A stretch of DNA of 64,000 bases, taken from NCBI RefSeq assembly GCF_014898055.3, contig NW_023601104.1:44084210-44148209 (forward strand). The letters run 5' to 3'. This document shows positions 47,373 through 58,530 of this stretch, piece by piece; the stretch's first letter is position 1; each line of letters opens with the position of its first letter. A model generated the notes under the pieces. It was not told where the DNA came from, ran no database searches, and was given only the letters and a program-made list of their open reading frames with translations. Made by a program: the position numbers and the translations under genes. Source of the DNA: Talpa occidentalis. Its lineage: Eukaryota; Chordata; Mammalia; Eulipotyphla; Talpidae.

Positions 47373-47929
47373 AGAAAAACTGTTGTGTTTCAGCTTTTGT
47401 CCTTCATCTGACAGTCTCTGTGGACATCTCCTCTCAGACATTAGAAATGGACTCACTGCCCTCCAAAGCACTCACAGGTAATCACACTTCTCTCTCGGGT
47501 AACCGCCTCCTACCCAGGAGTCATGTGAATTGTTGTTTTGTAGCCATCCCGGGCTTGTTGGTTCACTGTTGGTTCTAGCGAATTGAAAGAGAATTTTGGA
47601 GCTCTTAGCATCATTTTCAGGTTTTAATGGTAAGCAGGAGTAACAAGCCAGCAGAGAGATAGCAACTTGAATCCCTCTCCTCCAGAGTGATCCTGTCCTT
47701 TTTATTCTCTCCCTCCTAGGCACAGGCGTGCACACTTGCACATATGTACATACCCATGCTCAGAAGCCATAATCAGGCACGCATGCCCCACACCCACACG
47801 CCCTCTGTGTTAACATGATCAAGGCTGCAGGTGATAGCCACAGAGGCCAATGTTGTAAAAAGTCTGACGAACTTCATTTACCCTACAATTTCAAAGCAAC
47901 TACCTGGCTCAAAATTTACCTTTACCCAA
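47373..47929. other. Unclassified sequence
   Basis: No gene recognised. The minus frame 47472-47741 lacks any known signature. Confidence 0.35.
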
Positions 47930-48420
47930 GTTCTTTAAAGTTTTGCTGTGATTTTAACTCTGACCTAACTGGTCAAGAAAGCAGTGCTCAAGGCGTGCAT
48001 ATTCCCACATTCACATCCATGACTGTGTCCATCAGCAAAACCACCTGTGGAGCTTAGCTGTCCAAGGGAAGTGAAAGATTTGCTTCCATTAAGTTTGCTC
48101 ACTGTGTTGCAACTATATTTTTGGACTTCCCTTATCACAGCGTGACGTCCATTTGCACACCGCGTTTCTCCAGTGACTGAAAAGTGATCGCGGCAGCTTG
48201 GCAGCCTGCTCGGCAGCACAATCATTTATTTCTCACAGCACTCCATCCTGGACTTTCCCATTGAGCACAAAGCCTTTGAAGTCTACGGTGCATAAAATTC
48301 AGCTGACAGTGGATTGTATTGGAGTCCATCTAAATAAAGCCCAAGCCTGAGCAGGCATCAAAATATCTCCCCCGTAATTGGCAAGTGCTATTATTCTACT
48401 GAGCTATTAAAAAAAAAAAA
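47930..48420. promoter_or_regulatory. Candidate conserved noncoding element
   Basis: Repeat-free and of balanced composition, with several CpGs (around 48141-48195) in a CpG-poor setting. It contains a near-palindromic CCACCTGTGG E-box at 48041-48050, a CRE-like TGACGTC at 48143-48149 and a CATTTGCAC POU-like word close by. Motifs of this density suggest an enhancer, but conservation is not measurable here. A minus frame at 47965-48225 (86 codons) overlaps it without known similarity. Confidence 0.3.
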
Positions 48421-49230
48421 AGACATTTTCTTGGCCACATATTTTATCGACTTTAACTGTAATGAATTTCATTTTACTTTTGAAGGTGTTTTGTTTTTTT
48501 TATGTCTCACAATCTTCAGTTCTAACAAGCTCCCAAACTTTGCCTCCATTTATATTTACCATTTTGCCCACTAAGAAAACGGAGGAATATTTAAAAGAAT
48601 TTCTCAGGCTCTTTGACCTAGGAGGATCACTTTGGTTTCCCCTGAGCTTTTCCATCTAATTTGCGTAAATCCTTTTTAAATTGGGGTTCATTTACTTAAT
48701 GTTCGATGTCTGCAATGACTTCATAAAGCTAATTTCAGAAGAGTGTGGTGGTTTTCAGAAGAGTTTCTTCTCTGAAAGGACCTGTAAAAAAGAGAGAGAG
48801 GGTGGGAGGCAAACCTGGAAATACAGAGACTAAGGATGCTGATTTGTTGTAGCCCTAATGTGGCCAAGACTGAAATAATTTCAATAATTATCCTTAGCCT
48901 TCTCCTGCTTCTTCCCTCTTGGACCCTAATTTAGGATTTGGAACATTTTTCCTATGTTACTATGTTTAACTCTATGTTGCAATATAAGTAAACCTAGCCT
49001 AAGAAACACCTGGGGTAACTTAATAATAAAGCAGGACACAGAGGAAGCTAACAGTTGGCACTAGGGCATAAAAACACAGAGAATATAAAATGTAATAGCA
49101 ATTGCAAAATGTAATACAATTGCATGAAAATGCAATTAAATCAGGTTGGATAAATAGCTTCCAGGATATAATAGCAAGAAGAAAGAGTTCATTTCAATGA
49201 AGTGAAAATGGCAAAAAACGGAATAAATAA
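48421..49230. other. Unclassified AT-rich sequence
   Basis: No gene or clear repeat recognised. Confidence 0.4.
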
Positions 49231-49234
49231 TTTA

Positions 49235-49405
49235 AAGCTGGAAATGAAAAAAGTTCTGTGTGGAGTTTAGAAGACAATTGAGCTCATCTGACCTTGTGCA
49301 AGTCAGTTAACCTCCTGGGGCTTCACTTTCCTTATTAGGAGGAGGAGGAGACAGGAGGGAGGGTTAGACTGTGTGATCTCAAAGGTCTATTCAAGTTCTA
49401 AATTC
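49235..49405 (+). repeat. MIR SINE relic
   Basis: CTGACCTTGTGCAAGTCAGTTAACCTCCTGGGGCTTCACTTTCCTTATTAGG matches the MIR core closely. Confidence 0.72.
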
Positions 49406-50249
49406 CCCTCCTGGGCAAGGGAAGGAATGGAAATGTAGGCCATCAACACAACATTAGTGGCTCTGGGAAAAAAAAAATGTACTTACACAAACTGTGAATT
49501 TGGGTTTATATGAAGCATTTTATCTGCTGGGATCCTTTGTTATTCTTTATAAAAATAGAAGATAAGAACCAATGCCTGCAATGGTTGAATTTCCCTGTTT
49601 CCATCTTTTTCTGGCTACAGTTTTTCCTTATCTGGGGTTACAAAAACAGTCTGCATACCGATAAAACAGCCCATGTGGATAATGCTACACTGCAGTTTCA
49701 GACTCAATCACTCTCTTCACTTTCTGCCCATCTGCTGCTTTTCATTCACCTGATCCTCCAGGGTAGAGAAGTTGGCTGGGTGCTAATCAGGATATAGAGA
49801 AGGGGAAGTGTGTGTTATTGCAAGTGGGATGGATCATAGATCATGGGTCAAGCAAGCAAGAACTAGTGAGATTTAATTCATTTAACCATGAAGACATGAT
49901 AGAAGAAAGCAATGCCCTCTTGCAACATGTAGGTACCACTCAATCACAGCGACCAAGGGAAAACATGGTGCTTATAATGCTATTCATAAATCTATGGGAT
50001 TGTTTTTTAATGGAAACAAAAAGGTAAGCACCCTGTGTACTTCATTGTCAGTTGAAGAAGTATTTCCCAAACTAGCTAGCCAGAAATTTAAAAACAATTT
50101 TTGTAAATGAAAGGTTATTAACTATGCCCAATGGTTTCATGTGCAAAGTCCTGACTGGAAACACATCAGTTTGCCAGTTACACGATCATTGTAATTGTTG
50201 ATGATTTCTAATGGCATTAATAAGTTCTCCTTAGTAGGAGAAAGATGGG
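49406..50249. other. Unclassified sequence
   Basis: No gene recognised. The 95-codon plus frame at 49510-49797 has no signature. Confidence 0.35.
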
Positions 50250-51643
50250 GTGTGCCAGTGACACTAGTTGATGGAGGACAGGACTAGAAAAAACTGAAAA
50301 GGAGATGCACCACAAGACCAGAAACCTGGCTCACCCAAGGAGGTTGTGGGTAGACACAGCTTTGGAAACTAGTATCCTTAGGTGCAGACTGTGATCCTTA
50401 GGAGAGGACTCCTAGATCCCAAAGCATAAACATCCAAGCAGGTATCTGAGGGCACATCCAAAGGTAAAGATATGGAGATTGAGCCCATGGTAGAATCTCC
50501 CGTCCCTTTCAAATTCTACATAATTATCCAAAATCAGCAACTAACCTGAAGGCTCACAAGGAGTGACCCCTCCCAAACAGAAGAAGACTGTATCAGTGCA
50601 GTCTCAGCACAGGCTCAGGGCAACAACACTCAGCCTGCCCACCTGTGCCTTGCAGGGGCTCCTTTTCACCAACTCTCTCCCTTCTCATGGTGTTACAGGG
50701 CAGGGAGAGGGGCAGCCCAGACCCTACAAACCTGCCTGCTCTAAATAGGTTCTGCCATCCACCCCATCAGCACAAAACAAATGAGACTTTAATGGGAAGG
50801 AACTTTAATACAATTAGGAAACAATACAGGAAAGGCAAAGAATCTAGTTTCTAGATCAAGCACCCAAAGTTACCCGTCCCCTCACGGGTAAAAGTCCACC
50901 CAAGCAGGACTGGCCCAGAACAAGGCCCCAAAGCCTGTCACAAGTCTAAAGCATCTTCCAGTGGGGACCCACAGAAAAGGATCAGAAAGCACCAGACAAG
51001 TCTGGAAGGAAAAGAGCAAAATCAAAATCAAGACAAAAACCGCCATTGTCACCTCCCCACGGGTCTCTCACCCTCATCTGTGTCGCCCAGTCCACGACCA
51101 AAAGGCAAGCGCAGTTTCTTCACGTGTCTCGGCTCCATGTGCCTCCTCCAGGTCTCCTTCTGGCTCTGCATCCAGCTTCCCTCCTTCCTCAGACTTCTCT
51201 GCAGCTTCTTCATTCTCTGCTCAGCTCCACCCTCCCTTGGGTGGGGCAAGAAACTTGGAACCTCCCCCTTTCCTGGGGACCACCCTGTTACAAGTGCAGC
51301 AGCCTTCCTGTGCCATGCCAGGACTTCTCTTCATTGATCTCCCTCAGTGGAAGCAGCTCTCCTCAAATCCACCGGCCTGCAACCACGCAGGCCTTTCTTA
51401 GCAAACCTGTCCCTTTGGGGCAGCTCTTCCTGCCCGCTTGTGTCTATGCAATTGTCCTTTATTTTTCTGTTCCTTTTCCTAATAAACCTGTTCTTTAAAT
51501 ATAACTACCATCTCTGTCTTGTGGAGAAACTTGCCTGGGGAACCCACCGCGTGTCACTGAAATGGGAGCTCTGGTGAAACCTTTCCCAGAGTGAATCCAA
51601 GGACCCCGCACTCCAAACCTATAGACTCCAAAAAACCACATCA
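50250..51643 (+). mobile_element. Older ERV LTR, interrupted by a second LTR
   Basis: The right part (51293-51643) looks like the R-U5 half of a class I LTR: a pyrimidine-rich run, AATAAA at 51481-51486, CTGTTCTTTAAATATAACTACC and ATCTCTGTCTTGTGGAG. The left part up to 50690 (CAGTCTCAGCACAGGCTCAGGGC) plausibly belongs to its U3. The 602-bp LTR at 50691-51292 sits between them. Outer borders are approximate, particularly the left one. Confidence 0.5.
50691..51292 (-). mobile_element. Solo LTR, approximately 600-bp family, copy 2
   Basis: Starts TGTTACAGGG, ends CCCTGTTACA and is closely similar to 8391-8999 and 58531-59129. On the minus strand two ATTAAA words occur (plus-strand TTTAAT at 50789-50794 and 50814-50819). 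No convincing 4-bp duplication was found (ATGG versus AGTG). The coding frames across it are LTR noise. Confidence 0.75.
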
Positions 51644-51674
51644 CTAATCTCAACTACACTTTAGAGAAGAGATT

Positions 51675-51850
51675 TCATGATGGACCCAAAAGTCAGACAA
51701 CTTGATTTTGAAACCAGGTCTGTGCAAGATACCTCCTTGGTAGTGTCCTCAGATATAAAGGTGGTAATATTAACAATAACACATCTCATAAGTTATTACA
51801 TGGTTAATTGAGCTTCCTTGGGTCTGGGGTTTAGAAAGATGCCTGGAACA
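51675..51850 (+). repeat. MIR SINE relic
   Basis: CAGACAACTTGATTTTGAAACCAGGTCTG, GTGTCCTCAGATATAAAGGTGG and CATCTCATAAGTTATTACATGG..GATGCCTGGAACATATAGC follow the MIR order from head to end. Confidence 0.6.
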
Positions 51851-52382
51851 TATAGCAAATAATATGGGTGAGCAATTACCACAAGGAGGCTGTAGGAAGA
51901 GTCAATAATAGCAATAAGAATAGTCACACAACTTAATTTCAAGACTGAAATAGTCCTGAATTAGGTGCAAAAGTCAAGATTGCAGAATATCTGTGTCTGG
52001 TATATTGTCCAGCTACACAAATTGTCTGCATCCCTAGTTTATTAGAGAGCATTTGAAAGAAAACCTGTGAGCATGTATTATGAGCTATAGTTGGTGTTTT
52101 GCTGGTGAGGACAGGACTGGGGACATGACAGTACAATCCCAACAGAGGGAACTTGAGCTTGCCCAGTTCTTTCAGTATGCAATTACAGACTCAGGTTACC
52201 AAAAATAATAGGAATTAATCTTACAGAATACAGGGAAGAAATGTAGCTTGGGAACCCATCTAGCTTTAGAAAATCAGAGATTATGAAGATCTGAATCATC
52301 ATTCAGAAAAGAATAGCCATCTAGAAGTCTTTTCTCATGACTTAGCTCCTCAAGTTCCAATCACTCCGCTATTTTCCACTAC
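51851..52382. other. Unclassified sequence
   Basis: No gene or clear repeat recognised. Confidence 0.4.
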
Positions 52383-52763
52383 TGATAGGGGGAAAGGATG
52401 TCCTGAGCAAACTCCACGCAGGCTTCGTGGACTCCACCCCCATGACACTGGGAACTACAAATCCCATGATCACCGAAGGGGGGCGGGGGTTGCTGGTAGG
52501 GCCACGAGGCATGCTAGGTTTTTGCCAGCTCGGCAGGTCATTAGGATTCCAGGTCAACGGAACGGGTAGGACGCATTTATGAACTTATCTTCCTCTTTTC
52601 TCTCTGAGTTATTCATTTCCCATTTCCCCTTCCCTTGTAAGCAAACCTTTTATCAACCTTTTGTGTATGTCTGCAGTTTAGCATTAATAAGTCCTCTTTA
52701 AGTACGCAGGTGAGGACCCACAGTCAGGCAACCCCATTTTATATCGGGGTTTGCCCTGTAACA
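52383..52763 (+). mobile_element. Solo LTR of a class I ERV, copy B (same family as 46407-46877)
   Basis: Begins TGATAGGGGG and ends GCCCTGTAACA, with a perfect 4-bp duplication CTAC (52379-52382 and 52764-52767). Shares with copy A the GGATGTCCT start, ACACTGGGAACT, GGGTAGGACGCATT and TAATAAGTCC blocks. It is about 90 bp shorter, having lost the TATA region, and its polyadenylation word is mutated (AGCAAA-like). Confidence 0.88.
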
Positions 52764-53740
52764 CTACCACTTGAAAACTCTTTGTATTTCTTGTCTTCAA
52801 GCTCCCCCCAAAACAATCTGACTAGTTTGGTTAGGTTTTGCTTTTATTTTGGGTCTTTGTTTTTGTATGAGATAGTATATCCATTAGATAGAATTTCCAA
52901 TCCAATGCCTCCATAGTTTTCTTCTTTAGCTTATTCATAGTTTCAAACTCAGACATAACCTCTGGTCTAAGCATTTGTGCTTAATCTAAGAGTCTTGCAG
53001 TATTAAGCATGGCATACCATCTCCAAGGAATGGCTCCTTGGTTGTATTGCTCTGAAGCCAGTAGGTATGGCAGACATTTGTAAAAAAATGTCTTGAATTT
53101 CTTTCTGGTGTGAGACCTACACAGTTTTTGAGAAGCTGGGCTCAGATTACATACTGCATATTACTTTACTAATCATGAGATGCTAAAAGGCAGATAAAAC
53201 TGGCCTATATATTGTCTTTAACTCCTCATTATTTTTTTGATTTGTAAGAGACCACAACTAACTGAATGAGGTGTCTTGGCAATAAAACGATAACAAAAAT
53301 CTCAATAGCAGCCGCAGGAACATTTTGATGCAGATGAATTACAAAATATGTAAACCAAGATCCGCTGAGTTATTAAACCCAAAAATAATTTACTCCTGAG
53401 TTCAAATGAAAGTTATTATGAAAGACCATCTGTCAAAAAAAAAAAAAAAAAAGAAAAGAAAAACTACTTCTTAAAGTAGTTGAAACTTTTAAGTATATAA
53501 AAGGAAAAAAAAAAGGTTCAGACTGAGGTCAATTCCAAGTCCCATGTAGGATTTTTCCTTTCAGGAGTTTTAGTAGTACTTATGTCAGGACTAGTTTTAT
53601 AGGGATTCAAATTAAGCACAGCATATGACGTTTGTCTCACTAAGAGAGCTAGAAACACACATACATTAAGATATTGATTATTATTACACTATTATAAATA
53701 AGAGCCTATATGAATGATAAGGTTGGTGAATTCACTCGCA
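52764..53740. other. Unclassified AT-rich sequence
   Basis: No gene recognised. An A-rich run lies at about 53435-53462. Confidence 0.4.
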
Positions 53741-53743
53741 CAA

Positions 53744-53945
53744 AAGTTCTCAATTTTGACTCTACCACAGAATTGCCTGATGAGATTATGAAGCATAGTG
53801 ATGCTGACAGGAATGTCCAGTATAACTGATATGAGGTGGTATTTTCACCAAAGTTGGCGTTGGTATTTTCACCAGTTTCCCAGGAATTCTAATATGCAAC
53901 CAGTCCCCAGTGAACCAGAGGTGACTAGTGTGAGTCTAAAGACTT
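53744..53945 (+). mobile_element. MER5A-like hAT relic, weak
   Basis: AGTTCTCAATTTTGACTCTACCACAGAATTGCCTG resembles the left end of MER5A and GGAATTCTAATATGCAACCAG the later part, with an internal duplicated TGGTATTTTCACCA. Strongly diverged. Confidence 0.4.
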
Positions 53946-54600
53946 TAGGAAAAGGTAGGTTTTAGAAAAGACCTTTCTTGGATTCTCTAGCCATAAAAGA
54001 GGACAAAGATTATTTTAAGACAAGGAACATCTGAGCAAACTCGACAGTCAACTTTGTTGTCTTGTATTGTGAATTGTTATACGTTTGCAACTTTGTGAGG
54101 CAGTAATTGTGGATTGGGAATATGGAGGAATAAGCTGTGAACCTGTAAGGGAAGAGACAAACCAAGTCATAGAACTCAGGAGCCTGTTGAATAGAGTGGC
54201 CAAAGAACTGGGCTCAAGTCACCATTGCTTTGAAAGTTATGAAATGCTTTTTCATTCTGAGAGATTTCCCTATTCCACTCAAAGTTAAAAAAAAAAAAGT
54301 AGTGATCTAATATTTGTCTGTATACCATATATCTAGTTAATGCTCAGCCACAATATCACCTTTGGCTGTAGACTCTATTCTCATAACTGTCTATAAAGTC
54401 TTTAATATTGAGGAGTCAGAAAATGAAAAATAAATTATAGTTATTTCCTATCTTTCAGGTTCATCTAAAATGAGTAATATCTGCACTATACATCATGTAC
54501 AAGGACATATTCTTTCTTGTAACTTTCTGTGTCCTATGTAATTGAACTTCTATTTGGGTGGCTTTTGGTCTATCAGAACACAGCAATCTTATCTTTATGA
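53946..54600. other. Unclassified AT-rich sequence
   Basis: No gene or clear repeat recognised. Confidence 0.4.
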
Positions 54601-54604
54601 AACC

Positions 54605-54785
54605 TCGAAATTGTATGATATAGAGGGAAGTAGCGATGGATTTAAATCAAGTTCTCTCATCAAATAACTGTCTGCGCTCTGAGCAAGTCGGTTAACCTTT
54701 TAGGACTTCAATTTCCTCATCTGTGGAATCAGGAAAGTGACCTGGGTGATGTCTAACATTCTTTCTAACTCTAGAATTCTATGAT
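54605..54785 (+). repeat. MIR SINE relic
   Basis: TCTGAGCAAGTCGGTTAACCTTTTAGGACTTCAATTTCCTCATCTGTGGAATCAGG follows the MIR core almost base for base, with a decayed head from 54605. Confidence 0.78.
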
Positions 54786-54981
54786 CCATTTGCTCTCCTA
54801 AATTCTCTCTCACCGAGTGGTTAATGGTTTTGCAAATAAATCTTCTTTGATGTATTTACTTCTCTTAACATTTTTATTTTGTTGTATCACCAAGAATTTC
54901 TGTTTCCTTTATATTTATCATGTATAAAAGCAAATATTGTACAAGTTTACTCCCTGGACAGGGTAGAGATCAAAGGCAGTC

Positions 54982-55485
54982 TCAAAAATTTACCAAGTAA
55001 ATAGCCAACTGGGTTGCCACTGTCATTACCCCATCAATATCTCCTTTTCTGGTATTGTCAGATGCTGAAAGTAGATGTCCCAGAAATGCCATTCCCTCTA
55101 ATTTTCCATTAAGGATTTCTCTAAGTATTACTTTCCTGCCAAGTATTTTCAGGATTTTGTGAAAACGAAAGTATCGCCTCCATTCAAATAGAAGGATCTT
55201 TTGATAACGCTTGTTTGGATTGCTAATGCAAAGAATAAAATGCATAGACTTGAACTGACAGCAACGAGTAAAGGGATCATTCAGAAATGTGTGCCATGGC
55301 CGTATTATAGAGAAGTTGCAGTATTCCCACTGCATAACCATTAACAGTGTAACAGTGTAGATAGTCTCTCTCATGCTGAGTAAACAAGCTCCATTATCAA
55401 ACACAAAACCTTGTTTCTTGCTCAATCTACATAGGCTCTGCATATCATTATCATTTGGACACCCAGGCAATAGAGTAGCTTCCAT
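54982..55485 (-). CDS. Uncharacterised 167-codon open frame
   Basis: Longest open frame in the window outside transposon-type sequence, in a stretch where I see no known repeat. The N-terminal part is MEATLLPGCPNDN-like and the C-terminal part is rich in basic and hydrophobic residues (RRYFRFHKILKILGRKV). I recognise no domain, signal peptide or conserved motif and cannot name a family. A rough estimate says one random frame this long is not surprising in 128 kb of double-stranded AT-rich DNA. An overlapping plus frame (55373-55654) confirms that open frames occur here by chance. A real single-exon gene or a retrocopy remain possible. Confidence 0.15.
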   Translation of the reverse strand: MEATLLPGCPNDNDMQSLCRLSKKQGFVFDNGACLLSMRETIYTVTLLMVMQWEYCNFSIIRPWHTFLNDPFTRCCQFKSMHFILCISNPNKRYQKILLFEWRRYFRFHKILKILGRKVILREILNGKLEGMAFLGHLLSASDNTRKGDIDGVMTVATQLAIYLVNF

Positions 55486-55980
55486 CCCAAACTTTACTGA
55501 GTACAGTGCAGAGGGCCGAGCTAAACCTGTAGGTCTTGCACAAGCAAATAAAAGCTCAGTCCCAAAGAACAGAACTAGTCACACACTTCCCACATCCTCA
55601 AAAAAGAGCAAGAAGTGCAATCCCACTGTGTGTTTAGAAATCAGAAACCTGTAAATAATGAAAGTAATACCATTGATTATTCTTGAATGTTACCTTAAAC
55701 ATGACATTTAGATTACCTGTTAGATTATTCTCTTGGAAGTATCTAAAGGTTTAAGTCACTGGAAGGAGGCCTCATGATGGAAGGAGGAAGCTGTGAAATG
55801 GGTATAGGCAATCAGTCAGGAACAGGGTGCCCCAATAAGTCCACCTTATCAGCCTGATTGAGAAACACTGGGTTGGATCCAGGAGGGCACCCTTCCTTCT
55901 GCCTCCCTCTCCAACAAGCCCAGGTGCCCTAGATCCACTTATCAGTCTGATCAGAGAGTTCAGAACACCACCACAATAAC
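55486..55980. other. Unclassified sequence, partly moderately GC-rich
   Basis: No gene recognised. The stretch at 55780-55970 may be the outer part of the LTR that follows, but its border cannot be fixed. Confidence 0.35.
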
Positions 55981-55984
55981 ACAA

Positions 55985-56420
55985 TGTTAAAGCAATGTAC
56001 ACACACCCGTTTCGGGAAAGTAGGACAAGTAACATGAGCAAACTTAGCAGGCCTTGACAAACTCAGTAGCCTCAGTAGCTCAGGGCCAAGCTAATCATAA
56101 AGGGACAATACAGAGACACCCAATGGCCAAACCCCACTCCTTGCCCCCTGGCCATATAAGCACCTACTTCTTGCCATGTGAGTAGGCTGCCCACTCAGGA
56201 CCCCTCTTCACTCAGATTTCCTGTCTTTCCTCTTGTCTGTCAACTAGCTACCCATTTGGGACCCATCTCTGCTCAGAGAGCTGTCCTGTTCTTCCTACCT
56301 ATCAATCCTATCAATAAATCTCTTGCTTTTCTGTATTTTTGGTCTAGACATTGAATTCTATCTACATTGACTGAGAAAGAGCCTGCCTGGGGTCCTTAGA
56401 CTCCAGACCTATTCCCAAAA
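55985..56420 (+). mobile_element. Class I ERV-like LTR, borders approximate
   Basis: Shows retroviral promoter layout: a CCAAT word at 56119-56123, TATA-like TATAAG at 56155-56160 and AATAAA at 56313-56318, followed by TCTCTTGCTTTTCTG, the arrangement of many gammaretrovirus-like LTRs. A possible start is TGTTAAAGC at 55985. Duplications and internal genes were not found. Confidence 0.6.
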
Positions 56421-56660
56421 CCCTGGTTTACTATCCTTATGCATAGGAGTATTTCTATTTATTAAGTGAATGAATGGTTAGGAGACCAAGGTCTTTGACT
56501 GTATCCCTTTAAGAATCATTTGTGTTTATCATTATGCCATCATGGCGGGAAATCGAAGCCCTCCTTAACACCAGCAATCCAGATAACCCAAATAAAACAG
56601 ATACAGGTCAGATAGTGATGGATTAGCCTCAACCAACATCACAAATAAAATATAGCTACA
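56421..56660. other. Unclassified sequence
   Basis: Nothing recognised between the LTR and the SINE. Confidence 0.4.
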
Positions 56661-56938
56661 GGGCCGCCCTGGTGGCACAGGGGTTAAAGCCTCAGTGCTA
56701 TCAAGCTATTGGCAGCCACTGCTGCACTAGTTAGATCCCCAGCCAGGGAGCTGACCCACATGGCACAGCAGACCTCTCCTGCCTTGCCCACTGCTCCCCT
56801 CAGCAGTGTATTTTAGTCAATCCATCTGTTCTGCTCCCTATTCTGTCTCTGGTGAATCTTTTCTCCCAGCCCTGGGCACCTCTGGCCTACTCCCCAGCTC
56901 TTGTATGCAAAATAAATAAAAATAAATCTTTAAAAAAA
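56661..56938 (+). mobile_element. tRNA-derived SINE, full length
   Basis: Head GGGCCGCCCTGGTGGCACAG, body and AAATAAAAATAAATC tail match the family. Flanks ATAGCTACA and ATAGCCACA form a target duplication with one change. The B box is mutated (TAGTTAGATCCCC). Confidence 0.93.
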
Positions 56939-57273
56939 ATAGCCACAGACACTGAGTCATACTGCAAATGCATTATCTTAGCACTTCTGTATACAATGGC
57001 AGCACATTTGAATCTCCTTACTTTTAGAATAAATCCACGCAAAAACTCATTAGGAAAAAGAGATACTACCTTAGTAGGCATTATTACTTTGGCATTCCAC
57101 ACATTCTATGAGCCAGAGTTTATATTTTGTAGAATGGAAACAAAACTGTACATTCTAAGTACATTTCTCAAATATGAGAAAATACAGCAGTGTTTATAAT
57201 CTCCATATAACTCACAACTCATGAGCACCCAGGAATTTGTTATTTCATTCCGTGTCAAAAGATAAAAATTGAA
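56939..57273. other. Unclassified sequence between two SINEs
   Basis: Nothing recognised; the 115-codon frame from 56852 starts inside the SINE and is not a gene. Confidence 0.4.
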
Positions 57274-57546
57274 GAGCCTCCCCTAGCGGTGCAGCGGTTG
57301 GGGATTCACCAGCGCTGGGCTATGAAGCTGCCCGCAGCCTCTGCAGCTGGTTCGATCCCTGGCCGCCATCAAGGGTCCCACATGGCACGCAGACCTCTCC
57401 TGCTGCGCCTGCTGCTCGCCTCAGCAGTGTATTTCATCAGTCTGCCTGTTTTGTTCCCCGTTCTGGCTCTGGTGAATTCTCTCGCCTTCCTGCGCTTCTG
57501 ACTGTACCCAGTGCGTGTATAAATAAATAAATAAATCTTTAAAAAA
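57274..57546 (+). mobile_element. tRNA-derived SINE, full length
   Basis: Head CCTCCCCTAGCGGTGCAGCG with preserved B box TGGTTCGATCCC and an intact AAATAAATAAATAAATC tail. A 17-bp perfect target duplication AAAAGATAAAAATTGAA lies at 57257-57273 and 57547-57563. CpG content of the head is high, which suggests a young copy. Confidence 0.95.
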
Positions 57547-57563
57547 AAAAGATAAAAATTGAA

Positions 57564-58530
57564 GAGAAACTAACCATCAGAGTGATTCAATCAATGTGAT
57601 TTCTGTGAACATTCATACCAACTATTTGAAAATTTTGAAATTCATAAAGCAATCTCAATTTATCTCAACAAATTTTCTTTATTGATTAACTTTAGATTAA
57701 TTGTTCATTTTGTATGGTCTTAGTGTGATTCTAAAGTGCAAACTCCTTTTCTATGTAAGGAAATGGCCCGATTGGATCATTTATGCTTGGTTCCAGTGCT
57801 TTCTCTTCGAGATCCCTATATTTTCTCTGGCCTGTTGTTCTTTCTGTCCAAAAATGGAAAATCCTTTTTCTTTGTGTTCTAACGAAGCACTTGGGATTCC
57901 AAATGACTACAGGGAGAAGTGTTTCCTGACAAGAAGTGCTGAGCTCTAAATACTCACTGCATCTCTTTACTTCATCATGCAGTCAGAGTCAGAGACCCTA
58001 TTGAAGAGTTCACAAGCCTATGTAGATTTTTAGATTCAGAGAACCCCAGGTCATCATGATACTCAAAGAATTGGTACCTTTAGTCCCTTCTAGAACTTTC
58101 TTCTTTTCTTCTCTTCAGACCCTCTTCCTTTCCCCCTGTTCACTGTACCCTTCCTCTTTGTAAAAATATTTGATTATAATTGATACAAGCCTATAATATA
58201 TGCAATGTAAATATGTAATTAAGCAAAATAATGAAATAAATATTCATGAACAAAACACCATAATTAAAACTAAAACATTCTCAATTTATTACGAAGTGAG
58301 ACTCTTCCCTTACAGTCTTACTTCTGCCATTCACCACTATCATATATTTTGTGTTGATTACTTTTGCTTACAGTTTTACCACATACATAAATATCCCCAA
58401 ATCAGTGGTTTTCAAATTCACATTATGACCCTGACATCAAATTAATAGGTACTATTGGAATTTGGGTTTAATGTTATAGAATAGAATGGAATGGAAGACA
58501 CCAAACACCAAAGCACACTGGCCTTGGTGG
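57564..58530. other. Unclassified AT-rich sequence
   Basis: No gene recognised. CAGTGGTTTTCAAATTCACATTATGACCC near 58404 may be the tip of an old hAT element. Confidence 0.35.

Noticed and set aside
50961..51498. 146- and 150-codon plus-strand frames
   Set aside because: They cross the LTR and the neighbouring older LTR; similar frames in the other copies differ in length and frame, so they are not genes.
46407..52763. One complete provirus bounded by two LTRs
   Set aside because: Each LTR has its own 4-bp duplication and there are no retroviral genes between them.
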